Of a stretch of 64,000 nucleotides of DNA, positions 56,732-64,000 are shown one piece after another. The translations under genes were made by a program, and so were the position numbers. The notes under the pieces are model-generated. The model was not told the DNA's origin and did no database searches. It worked only from the letters and a program-made list of their open reading frames with translations. The stretch's first letter is position 1. Every line of letters starts with the position of its first letter. The DNA comes from Actinomycetes bacterium (GTDB lineage: Bacteria; Actinomycetota; Acidimicrobiia; Acidimicrobiales; Ilumatobacteraceae), in the NCBI GenBank assembly GCA_021414085.1, contig JAIOPC010000002.1, positions 1 to 64,000 on the forward strand, in the 5' to 3' direction.

Positions 56732-59374
56732 CTACTCGGAGCGGAGGTCGGGGCCAGGCGAACGCCGAGTCGCTGGCCATCCGAGCGTGAGCGCAGCGGC
56801 GCTTACGACCGCGAACGAACCAACCACGACGAACGCGAGTGTTTGCCACGGAGTTACCGAAACCGGCAGCACCGCCAGGTCGCGGGCGTACTCCAGCCAT
56901 GCCCACCGGCCAACCGCAAGTCCGATCGGTAGGGCAATCAGGAACACCACCACAAGCGTGGCTATCGCCTGCGCCGCGACCGAGCGACGAATGCCGCTGG
57001 TGGATAGTCCGAGCGCTCGCATCACCGCGAACTCAAAGCGACGACTTCTGATCGAGAAGAACAACAGGTAGCACGCGAGGGCCATGAATGCGACGGCGAC
57101 CAAAATGGCAAGCGCCACGGGCACTCGATCATTGCGATCGACGTTCAGCCCAACGATCAACGACAACACCTCGCTCGACGTGGGGGCAACCACCTCGGGC
57201 ATACCTGGCACCTCCAGCAAGGCGGCGACCGATTCACGCTGGTCGCCAACGAAGCGCAGGAACACAGTGCGATTGTCGATGTCGTTGTTCGCCAGGAATG
57301 CGTCGGCCCCCTGTAACAACTCGGTCGGAAGGTCATCCGGTAGCCACGCGTGCGCGGCGGCGATCTCGTCGGCTGTCGGTTCAACCAGGTTCGCGTAGCC
57401 ATCAAACGTGAACGCCACTTGCGCTTGGCCGGCTGATGGGTCGAGGGGCAGCACGGTCACTCCCGTGATCTCGAACTCCCCGTCGACCGGCGGGCCATCA
57501 GGGACCGGCGGCAGCACCAATTCGAGCCCGAGGTCGTCAGTCGCTTGCGAAAGCTCGCTGGCAAGCGAGTCAATCAACGTCGCGCGCGCCAGCACGACAA
57601 CGTCTCCAATCCCCAGGCCTGTCTGCTCTGCGAACAGCGCATCAATCACAACTTCGTCGGGCCCTTCCGGTGCGCGCCCGCTAATCATCGTTGGGGTAAT
57701 CGCATCCGGGCCGGTGGCAAACGACCACGGCCACACGCCGACGTCGGTGTCGGGAACAAAGAGGAACCACGGCGGATACAAGGTGCCGCCAGTGACCTCG
57801 TCAACTTCATCCAGCGCGCCAATCGCGTTGATCAACTCGGGCACACTCTGCGGATCGATCTCGTCGAAGTCGAAGCTGATCGCGGCATCCCAGTTCCATC
57901 CAAGTACTGATGGCGTTCGCTCTAGGTGACGTAGGCCAGAGAGGTAGGTCATGCTGGCGACTCCAACGGCGGCGGCGACAACCATCGAGACGAGGCTCGG
58001 CCACGGGCTGACTTGCCGCGGCCCAACCGGGTTGCCGACCGCGGCCAACACACCCGTGCGCGTTGCCGGCCGTAGGCCGAGTCGACCGACAATCCCACCA
58101 CCACGATCCGACAATTGCTGGCTGCCTGATCGAGCGGCGACACCAAGCCGCCAAGCTGGCACCAGACCGATGGTCACGACGACGATCAGCAGGATTGCGA
58201 TCCCGAGCATGGTGAGCCAACCGTCGACGCGAAATTCGCGCTGCGACTGAAGTGCTTCGGCCAGTCCGCGTGGCATGAACGCACCGATCGGGACTGCAAC
58301 GAGTGCGGCGAGTACCGCGCCAACCACGGCCAACGAACAAGTGTGGGCGACTGCTTCTTCGGTGATCATTGGTCGCTGCGCGCCCAATGCCGCCAATGTC
58401 TCGATGTTCGGACCGGTGTCGCGCAGGTTTCTGCCAATCACCGGCGTAAGGATCAGCAGCCCTCCGATAGCTCCGATGCCCGCGAGCAACCACAGCAGAT
58501 CTGCGTCGTTGGCGAGCGCTTCGTCGAATACCGACGCGCGCGCACGAAAGTCGATGATGACCTGGTACGAGTCGAGGAGAGCGGCGATCTCAGCTTCCGA
58601 TGCCGTCGACTTCAGCCACACCATCGCGTTTGATTGCGGCTTGGCCCCGATCGCGACCAGCGCTTCGAAGGCGGCCGGGTCGACGAACGCTGGCTCCAGT
58701 GTGAGTTCGATACCGGTGGGTTCGACATCCAGTGGACCAATCGAGATACCGACCAACTCCAATTCGATCGGCGCGTCTAACTCGACTGGAGTGCCATCAC
58801 CGCTACACCAGCCGGCAAGGTGCAAGTAGTCACCGATGTGTAGGCCTTCACGTTCAGCAGTCGCGCGTGCGAGCACGATCGAGCCACTACCGCGCTCGGG
58901 CAGTTCGCCCTCCAGCCGAAATGGCAGTACTTGATCGTTTGCTCCTCCGGATGAAGTCGCGACTAGCTGCACCGACCGGTCACCGTCGAAACACCCGAAT
59001 TCGTCATCGACAGTCCCGAGCAGCGACGCCCCGTTCTCGTCAATGAAGTACGGCAGCAGCGGTTCAACGAGGCGCGACTTCTCGACGGCCGCGCTCTCGC
59101 GCAAACCCGCAATCAACTCCTCACCACTCGGGCCTGTTCCTGGACCTTCGCACGTGATGCCCGGCACCGGGCCACAATCAAAATAGGGAATCACCGCAAC
59201 ATCGGGCGCTTCAATCTCGCGGACATACGTCTGGTACGCGCTTTCCACGCGTCGGGCGGCGGTAGCCGACGCGAGCACGAACCCACCGACGCCGCCGATC
59301 AGCACTGCGACAGCCAACGAGGGCCCCAACGCTCGTCGCCAACGCACCCGCAGCAGCAGCCACAGCACAGCCAT
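56732..59374 (-). CDS. Large FtsX-like ABC permease without adjacent ATPase
   Basis: Predicted 880-residue membrane protein: an N-terminal helix (ALGPSLAVAVLIGGVGGFVLA), a long extracellular domain of ~220 residues with Cys pairs, a four-helix FtsX core (residues ~300-430, ending RNLRDTGPNIETLAALGAQR), a second extracellular domain, and a final four-helix FtsX core (SRRFEFAVMRALGLSTSGIRRSV...). The duplicated core is the MacB/LolC-like 'long' FtsX permease. Its ATP-binding partner is not next to it. ATG at 59372-59374 was chosen over the upstream start at 59404. It is convergent with hipA, five bases apart. Confidence 0.85.
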   Translation of the reverse strand: MAVLWLLLRVRWRRALGPSLAVAVLIGGVGGFVLASATAARRVESAYQTYVREIEAPDVAVIPYFDCGPVPGITCEGPGTGPSGEELIAGLRESAAVEKSRLVEPLLPYFIDENGASLLGTVDDEFGCFDGDRSVQLVATSSGGANDQVLPFRLEGELPERGSGSIVLARATAEREGLHIGDYLHLAGWCSGDGTPVELDAPIELELVGISIGPLDVEPTGIELTLEPAFVDPAAFEALVAIGAKPQSNAMVWLKSTASEAEIAALLDSYQVIIDFRARASVFDEALANDADLLWLLAGIGAIGGLLILTPVIGRNLRDTGPNIETLAALGAQRPMITEEAVAHTCSLAVVGAVLAALVAVPIGAFMPRGLAEALQSQREFRVDGWLTMLGIAILLIVVVTIGLVPAWRLGVAARSGSQQLSDRGGGIVGRLGLRPATRTGVLAAVGNPVGPRQVSPWPSLVSMVVAAAVGVASMTYLSGLRHLERTPSVLGWNWDAAISFDFDEIDPQSVPELINAIGALDEVDEVTGGTLYPPWFLFVPDTDVGVWPWSFATGPDAITPTMISGRAPEGPDEVVIDALFAEQTGLGIGDVVVLARATLIDSLASELSQATDDLGLELVLPPVPDGPPVDGEFEITGVTVLPLDPSAGQAQVAFTFDGYANLVEPTADEIAAAHAWLPDDLPTELLQGADAFLANNDIDNRTVFLRFVGDQRESVAALLEVPGMPEVVAPTSSEVLSLIVGLNVDRNDRVPVALAILVAVAFMALACYLLFFSIRSRRFEFAVMRALGLSTSGIRRSVAAQAIATLVVVFLIALPIGLAVGRWAWLEYARDLAVLPVSVTPWQTLAFVVVGSFAVVSAAALTLGWPATRRSPGPDLRSE

Positions 59375-59473
59375 CGCTAGATCATCGCGGCAATCGTTCG
59401 GCACCGCCGGTGTGCAGACTTGCTTTCGCTTGGCGTGTTAGCACCACCGGCCACGCCAGTCGGCGCCGCTGCG

Positions 59474-59842
59474 CTAGCTGCCCAACACCGTGCGTGTGTA
59501 TTCGACGACGGCGGCGATTTCTTCCGGGCTCAGCCTGGTCGCGAACGACGGCATTCCACGACGACCGTCTCTGACCACCGCGATCTGCGCCGCTGGGTCG
59601 GGGAATCTGGTGACGACCTTGCCTGCGAGGCGCGGGCCGATGCCGCCGGAACCGTCGCCGCCATGGCAGCCTGCGCAACGGTTGCCGTAGATCGCACCGC
59701 CGTCGATACCGCCCGCAGCCTCGACCGCCGCCGCAGGTGTGGCCGGCGGCGCGGTCGGGTCGTTGAGAAACAACATGCCGATGAATACGGCAACCGCGAG
59801 CAGCGCCGCAATCTCGAACCAGGAAACGAATTTGCGCAGCAT
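59474..59842 (-). CDS. Membrane-anchored cytochrome c
   Basis: Class I c-type cytochrome of 122 residues with an N-terminal anchor helix (IAALLAVAVFIGMLFL), a Pro/Ala linker, the haem site CAGCHG near residues 56-61, and the axial Met in GMPSF. The fold matches small electron carriers outside the cytoplasmic membrane. It follows the DUF6529-like membrane gene by 4 bases, so they probably act together. Haem binding and position of the Met are seen directly; partner and donor are not known. Confidence 0.92.
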   Translation of the reverse strand: MLRKFVSWFEIAALLAVAVFIGMLFLNDPTAPPATPAAAVEAAGGIDGGAIYGNRCAGCHGGDGSGGIGPRLAGKVVTRFPDPAAQIAVVRDGRRGMPSFATRLSPEEIAAVVEYTRTVLGS

Positions 59843-59846
59843 CGCT

Positions 59847-60431
59847 CTACACCACGATCCCGAATTGGCGGAAGAACCACAGCGAGCTTGTCAGCCACAG
59901 CGCAATCAGCGTGGTGAACAACACGCCACCAACGATGGGCAGCGCCCACGAGGGCATTCGTTTGGATCGCACGACCAGCACCTTGGTGACGAACGCTCCG
60001 TAGAACACGCAACCGAACAATGAGTGCCACAACCGGCGACTGCCGCTGGGCTCGGGGTTGAAGCCCAACGACCAGAGACAGTGGTACGCCACCGGCAGTG
60101 AGATCACCAACGCCAACGTGCCCGAGAAGCGATGCAGCGGGCCGACCCAATCGGGCGCGCTACCGAGCGGGAGCTTGCCGTACATCCACAGCGCGCCGAG
60201 CAGCTGCAGAATCACCAGCAACAAGATCGCAGTGGTCGCCCACGCCTTGAAGTGCAGCGTGGTGGTGAAGAACAGCTTGATCGTGGTTTCCGAAGCCGGA
60301 TCGTGCGCTCGCCCGTACACGCCAGCCAGCACCGCCACCAATGCGCCGACCAGCACCGCGCCGGCGAACACCATGTTGGTACTGCGCCCGGCTGTGCCCG
60401 CGTCGGCGGTAGCCGTGTTTGTGTCTGTCAT
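59847..60431 (-). CDS. Four-to-five-helix membrane protein, DUF6529-like
   Basis: Predicted 194-residue integral membrane protein with helices at MVFAGAVLVGALVAVLAGVYG, AWATTAILLLVILQLLGALWM, FSGTLALVISLPVAYHCLW, SLFGCVFYGAFVTKVLVV and ALPIVGGVLFTTLIALWLT. It contains His residues in two helices (LHRF, YHCLW and LWHSL) that could bind haem, as in cytochrome b561-type proteins; this is inference. The ATG at 60429-60431 is preferred over the upstream GTG-containing frame to 60473. It is upstream of the cytochrome c gene with 4 bases between. Confidence 0.7.
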   Translation of the reverse strand: MTDTNTATADAGTAGRSTNMVFAGAVLVGALVAVLAGVYGRAHDPASETTIKLFFTTTLHFKAWATTAILLLVILQLLGALWMYGKLPLGSAPDWVGPLHRFSGTLALVISLPVAYHCLWSLGFNPEPSGSRRLWHSLFGCVFYGAFVTKVLVVRSKRMPSWALPIVGGVLFTTLIALWLTSSLWFFRQFGIVV

Positions 60432-60526
60432 TGCGGACCCTCCCCACGAGTCGTGCCCGTCAGTATCGCACACGAAAAAGTGACCCTGAACGTTTGGTAG
60501 GCGCCGGGCCGGGGTACTAACTCAGC

Positions 60527-60616
60527 ATGCTTGCAACACTTGCCTCATCCATTGTCATCCCCGGGGGAATTGGTCTCATCCTCCTCATCATCATCATCGT
60601 CCTCATCCTGCGCTGA
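60527..60616 (+). CDS. 29-residue single-helix membrane peptide
   Basis: Short frame: MLATLASSIVIPGGIGLILL followed by IIIIVLILR and stop at 60614-60616. It is one hydrophobic helix with a positive C-terminus. It stands 10 bases before the EncFtn start and could be co-transcribed. Its codons are largely ATC/CTC, so chance origin is possible, but the clean hydrophobic helix, ATG and final Arg argue for a real peptide. Confidence 0.45.
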   Translation: MLATLASSIVIPGGIGLILLIIIIVLILR

Positions 60617-60626
60617 TCGGCTCCCC

Positions 60627-60923
60627 ATGTCTGCCGAAGGACTGCACGTCCCGCGCGAGAAGCTGAACGACGAGACCTACGCCGCTCACCAGGCGATCGC
60701 GTCGTTGATGGAGGAGCTGGAAGCAATCGATTGGTACGCACAACGTGCCGTCGATTGCGCCGACGCCGAGCTCAAGAGGGTTCTCACGCACAACATGAAC
60801 GACGAGATGGAACACGCCGCGATGCTCATCGAGTGGCTGCGTAGAAACATCACCGAGTTCGCCGTTCAGCTCAAGAAGTTCTCCAACGCCACCGGAACTA
60901 CGGAACCCATCGCCAAGAAGTGA
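60627..60923 (+). CDS. Encapsulated-ferritin-like protein (EncFtn family), orphan
   Basis: A 98-residue helical protein matching the ferritin-like cargo of encapsulins (EncFtn, Rru_A0973 type). It forms a ferroxidase site between subunits in known members. The metal ligands are conserved: Glu30 in MEELEAIDWY, Glu60 and His63 in NDEMEHAAM; the ending EWLRRN is also typical. The known cargo-loading tail is missing: the protein stops at EPIAKK, and no encapsulin shell gene is adjacent. The neighbours are an unrelated kinase and a 29-residue membrane peptide. It may be a free iron oxidase or use a shell encoded elsewhere. Confidence 0.82.
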   Translation: MSAEGLHVPREKLNDETYAAHQAIASLMEELEAIDWYAQRAVDCADAELKRVLTHNMNDEMEHAAMLIEWLRRNITEFAVQLKKFSNATGTTEPIAKK

Positions 60924-60944
60924 CACAGAACGCCAACGGCGCGG

Positions 60945-62288
60945 TCACCGACGGATCGGTACGCGCACTTGGAACGATGCGCCGCCGAGCGTGGCCTGGC
61001 CGAGCGTGATGGTGCCGCCGTGGTCGGCAACGATCCCCGCGACGATCGCCAAGCCCAAACCGGTACCACCGGTGTCGCGACTGCGCGAACTGTCCAAGCG
61101 CGTGAAGCGTTGGAACACGGCGTCGCGATCCTCGGGGCGGATGCCGGGGCCGTCGTCGTCGACGATCAGCAGCCAGTTGCCGTCGTCGACCATGAAGGAA
61201 ACAGCGATCGTGCCGTTGCAATACGTCGCCGCGTTGTCGAGCAGGTTGCGCACGACCCTCGCGATTCCGTCGCGGTACACCTTGCTCTGCACAGGCTCGA
61301 TGCGATTGCGCAGCACCGTTACGTTTGGCCGACGCAGCGACAGCTCGCGCGCCTCGTTGCGCAGGATGTCGTCGATGTCGCTGACTTGGAATGGTGGTGC
61401 GATGCCGGCGTCGCGGCGAGCGAGGTTCAGCAAGTCGTCGATCAGCGAGCCGACGCGATCGACCTGCGTGATCGAGTCGCGGATCGCTTGCGGAGCCCGA
61501 GCGGCATCGCTGTCGGCGAGTTCCAGCGTCGCCCGGATCCCGGCCAGCGGACTGCGCAGCTCGTGCGCCGAGTCGGAGACGAATCGGCGTTGCGCTGTCA
61601 CGGCCGCGTCCAGCCGCTCGATCGCGTTGTTCATGCTGACGGCCAGGCCCGCCAACTCGTCGCCGGTACCCGGCACTTCGATGCGCCGCGGCGCGTTCGT
61701 CTCGGTGATCGTGGCCAGCTCGTTGCGCATTCGTTCGACGGGCCGCAGCGCGCCGCCGACCAACCGCCGCGACCCAAACCACACCACCACCGCCACCGCG
61801 CCGCACACCAACAGCAGCCAGGCCAGCCGCGCTTGCACATAGCTCGACCAGTTCTCCGCACGCCGGCCGTACACAACGCCATCACACGCATCGGTAGGGC
61901 AGGTCTCGATCGCCGTCTTCCATGTGCTGCTCGCGTCGTACTCATCAATCAAGATCGACGTGTCGTCGATGCCGATCAGCTCCAGCACGTCGTCGATGTA
62001 CAGCTGCAGGTCGGCAGCATCGACACTCGGCGAGGAGTAAATGATCAGGCCATCGGCGTCGAACGTTGCGACGAACTCGTCGCTGGAGAGTTCGAGTGCC
62101 TCGACCCCGCTCAGGGAGCGCTCGACACGCTCGAGCTCCAAGTCGACGTTCGACAACCGCTCGGCGTTCGATCGCTTCCAGCCTTCGGTGAGCGCCAGCC
62201 CGGTGCCACCGATCGCGAGCAGCACGGCGAACAGCGTTGCCGCGCCCGCCAAACGCGAGCGGGTTGATCGGACACCGCCGGACTTCAT
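60945..62288 (-). CDS. Sensor histidine kinase
   Basis: Membrane kinase of 447 residues: helix 1 (LAGAATLFAVLLAIGGTGLAL), an extracellular domain of ~130 residues with a Cys pair (TCPTDACD), helix 2 (LAWLLLVCGAVAVVVWFG), HAMP, then SDSAHELRSPLAGIRATL with the phosphorylated His, NLLDNAATY, DDDGPGIRP, FQRFTRLDSS and GTGLGLAIVAG. The short extracellular domain may form a disulphide. It overlaps its response regulator by four bases and lies 21 bases from the converging EncFtn gene. Confidence 0.95.
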   Translation of the reverse strand: MKSGGVRSTRSRLAGAATLFAVLLAIGGTGLALTEGWKRSNAERLSNVDLELERVERSLSGVEALELSSDEFVATFDADGLIIYSSPSVDAADLQLYIDDVLELIGIDDTSILIDEYDASSTWKTAIETCPTDACDGVVYGRRAENWSSYVQARLAWLLLVCGAVAVVVWFGSRRLVGGALRPVERMRNELATITETNAPRRIEVPGTGDELAGLAVSMNNAIERLDAAVTAQRRFVSDSAHELRSPLAGIRATLELADSDAARAPQAIRDSITQVDRVGSLIDDLLNLARRDAGIAPPFQVSDIDDILRNEARELSLRRPNVTVLRNRIEPVQSKVYRDGIARVVRNLLDNAATYCNGTIAVSFMVDDGNWLLIVDDDGPGIRPEDRDAVFQRFTRLDSSRSRDTGGTGLGLAIVAGIVADHGGTITLGQATLGGASFQVRVPIRR

Positions 62289-62959
62289 CGTGGCGCCGCG
62301 TCGATGCGATAGCCAATGCCCCGGATCGTTTCGATCGTGTCGGTGCCGAACGGTTCGTCGATCTTGCGCCGCAAGTAGCCGATGTAGACCTGCAGCACGT
62401 TCGCTTCCAGATCGTCGTCGCCCCACACCTGCTCGATCAGTTCGCGCTTACGCACTGGGCGACCGGCCTGGTGCATCAGATATTGCAGCAGCGCGAACTC
62501 GCGCGGTGTCAGCTCGATCGCTTCACCGTTGCGGGTGACAGTGCGCCGCGCCGGATCCAGACGTAGCGAACCCACCTCCAGCACCGCCGGGCGATCGGCT
62601 GGGCCGCGTCGAATCAACGCACGCAGCCGAGCGTTCAGCACCACCAATGAGAACGGCTTGGTGAGATAGTCGTCGGCGCCGGTATCGAGCCCTTCGGCCT
62701 GATCGAACTCGCCAGCCTTGGCACTGATCATCATGATCGGGGTGACGATGCCGCGCTCGCGCAGTTGCTGGCAGACGACGAAGCCGTTGATGCCCGGCAG
62801 CATGATGTCGAGCAGGATCGCGTCGTAGGTCTGCTCGGTCGCCATCCACAAACCGTTTGTGCCATCGACGGCACGATCGACGGCGTAACCCTCGGCCGTT
62901 AGCGAGTCGTGTATCGACTGCGCGATCAGCTCTTCGTCTTCGACGACCAGTATTCGCAT
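62285..62959 (-). CDS. OmpR-family response regulator
   Basis: Response regulator of 224 residues with receiver motifs VVEDEELIAQ, AILLDIMLPGING (phospho-Asp), MISAKA and TKPFSLVVLNARL and an OmpR-type winged helix (LTPREFALLQYLMHQAG, VWGDDDLEANVLQVYIGYLRRKI, ETIRGIGYRID). Upstream lies a terminator hairpin and the trypsin gene. Overlaps the kinase start by four bases. Confidence 0.96.
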   Translation of the reverse strand: MRILVVEDEELIAQSIHDSLTAEGYAVDRAVDGTNGLWMATEQTYDAILLDIMLPGINGFVVCQQLRERGIVTPIMMISAKAGEFDQAEGLDTGADDYLTKPFSLVVLNARLRALIRRGPADRPAVLEVGSLRLDPARRTVTRNGEAIELTPREFALLQYLMHQAGRPVRKRELIEQVWGDDDLEANVLQVYIGYLRRKIDEPFGTDTIETIRGIGYRIDAAPR

Positions 62960-62978
62960 GGCTTACTCCCACCCCCGC

Positions 62979-63014
62979 GAACGAAGGGCCCAGCCTAGGC
63001 CGGGCCCTTCGTTC
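62979..63014 (-). terminator. Hairpin terminator after the trypsin-like gene
   Basis: GAACGAAGGGCCC (62979-62991) and GGGCCCTTCGTTC (63002-63014) pair perfectly over 13 bases with a 10-base loop. It is 13 bases beyond the protease stop codon and in front of the response regulator gene. The T-rich flank (TTTGTTTGG) is on the opposite side, so it could also act against plus-strand transcription. Confidence 0.75.
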
Positions 63015-63026
63015 AGTTTGTTTGGT

Positions 63027-64000
63027 TCACTCGCCGAACAGGTACTCGTCTTCAAGCATGTACTCGTCGTCCCACTCGTCGACATATTCCTCGTCGACGT
63101 ACTCGTCATCGACATACTCATCGTCGACATACTCGTCGAGGACATACTCGTCGTCGATGTACTCGTCATCGACGTACTCGTCGTCTTCCTCCCACGACCA
63201 GTCGTCGCGGCACTCTGCGTTGATGTCGTCCCAGCCGTACTCGTCGTCGGACTCGCCATCGCCCGTATCAACTGGGCGATCCTCGCTCGGTGTGTCGGGC
63301 GTAATCGACGTGATCCACGTGGTCAGCCCCGGCACATCGCTGTACACGCCCGGCGCAGCACCGCCGCACTCGACACCCCAGCTGACCACACCAACCAGGC
63401 GTGGCGTTCCGTCGGCGGCGACCACGACCAGCGGTCCCCCGCTGTCGCCGTAGCACGAGTCGGCACCGGTACCGCCGGCGCAGGTCTCGGTCGCCGGGTC
63501 GAAGCCTTCATCCTCAGCGTCAAGAGCGATCGCGCAGGTGCCGTCGTCGACCAGAGGCACCTCGGCCGCCAACAGTTGGTCGGAGGTTGGTGCTTCCTCG
63601 TTGTCGCTGGTCGTGCCCCACCCGGTGGTGATTCCCGTCGTCGCGCCGGCGACATCGTCGGCGTTGCCAAGCGCGATCGCTTGCACGGTGGCATCGAAGG
63701 TCAACGGCGCGGAAAGCACGAGCACCGAAGCGTCGGAAGTTCCGGTGGCGAAGTATGCGCCGTTCTCGAAGATCTTCGTGACCGACCGCACCTGCCCACC
63801 GCCATCGTTCAGGTTGCCGACACCGGCGTGCACGGTGATCTCGCCCGGCGCCGTGCCTTCGGTGCAGTGCGCCGCGGTCAGAATCAACGACGGCCCGATG
63901 ACAGAGCCGCCGCAGAAGTGGCCGCTGCTGTCTTGCAGCGACACTTGCCACGGCACGGCGGTGATGTCGATCGGCTCGCCGCCGACAATCGCCGATGCCG
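63027..64000 (-). CDS. Trypsin-family serine protease with acidic DEY-repeat tail (5' end beyond the window)
   Basis: Chymotrypsin-fold (S1) protease. The mature N-terminus IVGGEPIDITAVPWQVSLQ is encoded from 63989 downwards; the signal and propeptide lie outside. Catalytic His is in LTAAHC, Asp in TSDASVLVL, and Ser in CYGDSGGPL; SWGVECGGAAPGVYSDV is the substrate pocket region. After the domain comes a ~70-residue tail with about ten (D/E)EY units, mostly DDEYV. The tail is strongly acidic, Tyr-rich and of low complexity, and could bind metal, protein or wall polymers. Codons in the tail repeat the same GACGAGTAC pattern. The stop is at 63027-63029, followed by a hairpin. Confidence 0.9.
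   Translation of the reverse strand, partial: ASAIVGGEPIDITAVPWQVSLQDSSGHFCGGSVIGPSLILTAAHCTEGTAPGEITVHAGVGNLNDGGGQVRSVTKIFENGAYFATGTSDASVLVLSAPLTFDATVQAIALGNADDVAGATTGITTGWGTTSDNEEAPTSDQLLAAEVPLVDDGTCAIALDAEDEGFDPATETCAGGTGADSCYGDSGGPLVVVAADGTPRLVGVVSWGVECGGAAPGVYSDVPGLTTWITSITPDTPSEDRPVDTGDGESDDEYGWDDINAECRDDWSWEEDDEYVDDEYIDDEYVLDEYVDDEYVDDEYVDEEYVDEWDDEYMLEDEYLFGE

Noticed and set aside
60531-60923. N-terminal Ser-rich extension of the ferritin (Met at 60531, 130 codons)
   Set aside because: The extension is a translation of the ATC/CTC-rich tract in another frame; known EncFtn proteins start at the position of 60627.

Overview
The window is a gene-dense stretch of high-GC actinobacterial chromosome. 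Markers that point this way are mycothione reductase (mycothiol redox cycle), two mycofactocin genes (mftE, mftF), GTG/TTG starts, 1-4 bp overlapping stop/start pairs and many MprAB-like two-component systems. The mixture of an encapsulated-ferritin-type protein, secreted proteins carrying repeated 'VDTR/DSR' beta modules, and fused liv-type transporters fits an Acidimicrobiia (Ilumatobacter-like) bacterium; that placement is inference. No rRNA, tRNA, IS element, prophage or CRISPR array was seen, and no gene-free gap exceeds 300 bases except the PhoX-like pseudogene.

Layout. 1-2743: start of tuf and complete fusA (minus). 2857-8296: NERD-domain membrane protein, a heterodimeric ABC exporter, and a broken PhoX/DUF839 gene. 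8291-15679: a molybdopterin oxidoreductase divergent from a tightly coupled six-gene operon etfA-fixC-fixX-etfB-mftE-mftF, which looks like the electron-transfer side of mycofactocin metabolism; mftA-D are not in the window. 15538-22266: DUF4395 and DUF418 membrane proteins, an alanine-racemase-like PLP protein, a zinc metallopeptidase, a ROK sugar kinase, an ECF sigma factor with a putative membrane partner, and uracil-DNA glycosylase. 22275-29064: a branched-chain amino acid (liv) type uptake operon compressed into three genes, one of which fuses an MFS transporter to two ABC ATPases. 29101-33995: GNAT enzyme, LytR_C lipoprotein, YihY protein, SRPBCC protein and a secreted M15 peptidase. 33955-39142: response regulator, histidine kinase and GH3 glycosidase in one coupled operon, behind a secreted helical protein.

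39247-48106: mycothione reductase; an AbiEi-like/PD-(D/E)XK protein flanked by inverted copies of a paired palindrome; a Cys-rich protein; an acyl-CoA dehydrogenase; and divergent glgC and glgA for glycogen synthesis. 48119-54696: a second two-component system with phased GCTGAA sites in its promoter region, a lipoprotein, an alcohol dehydrogenase plus amidohydrolase pair and a LysR regulator. 54774-56726: a small unknown protein and a HipBA toxin-antitoxin module with a clear operator. 56732-64000: an 880-residue FtsX-type permease, a cytochrome c with DUF6529-like membrane partner, a 29-residue membrane peptide next to an orphan EncFtn-type ferritin, a third two-component system, and a trypsin-like protease with an acidic DEY-repeat tail, cut by the window end.

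The most interesting items are the MFS-LivF-LivG triple fusion, the ETF/Fix-mycofactocin operon lacking the peptide-maturation genes, the REPIN-like elements flanking a possible defence gene, and the orphan encapsulated-ferritin gene without a shell gene or a targeting tail.
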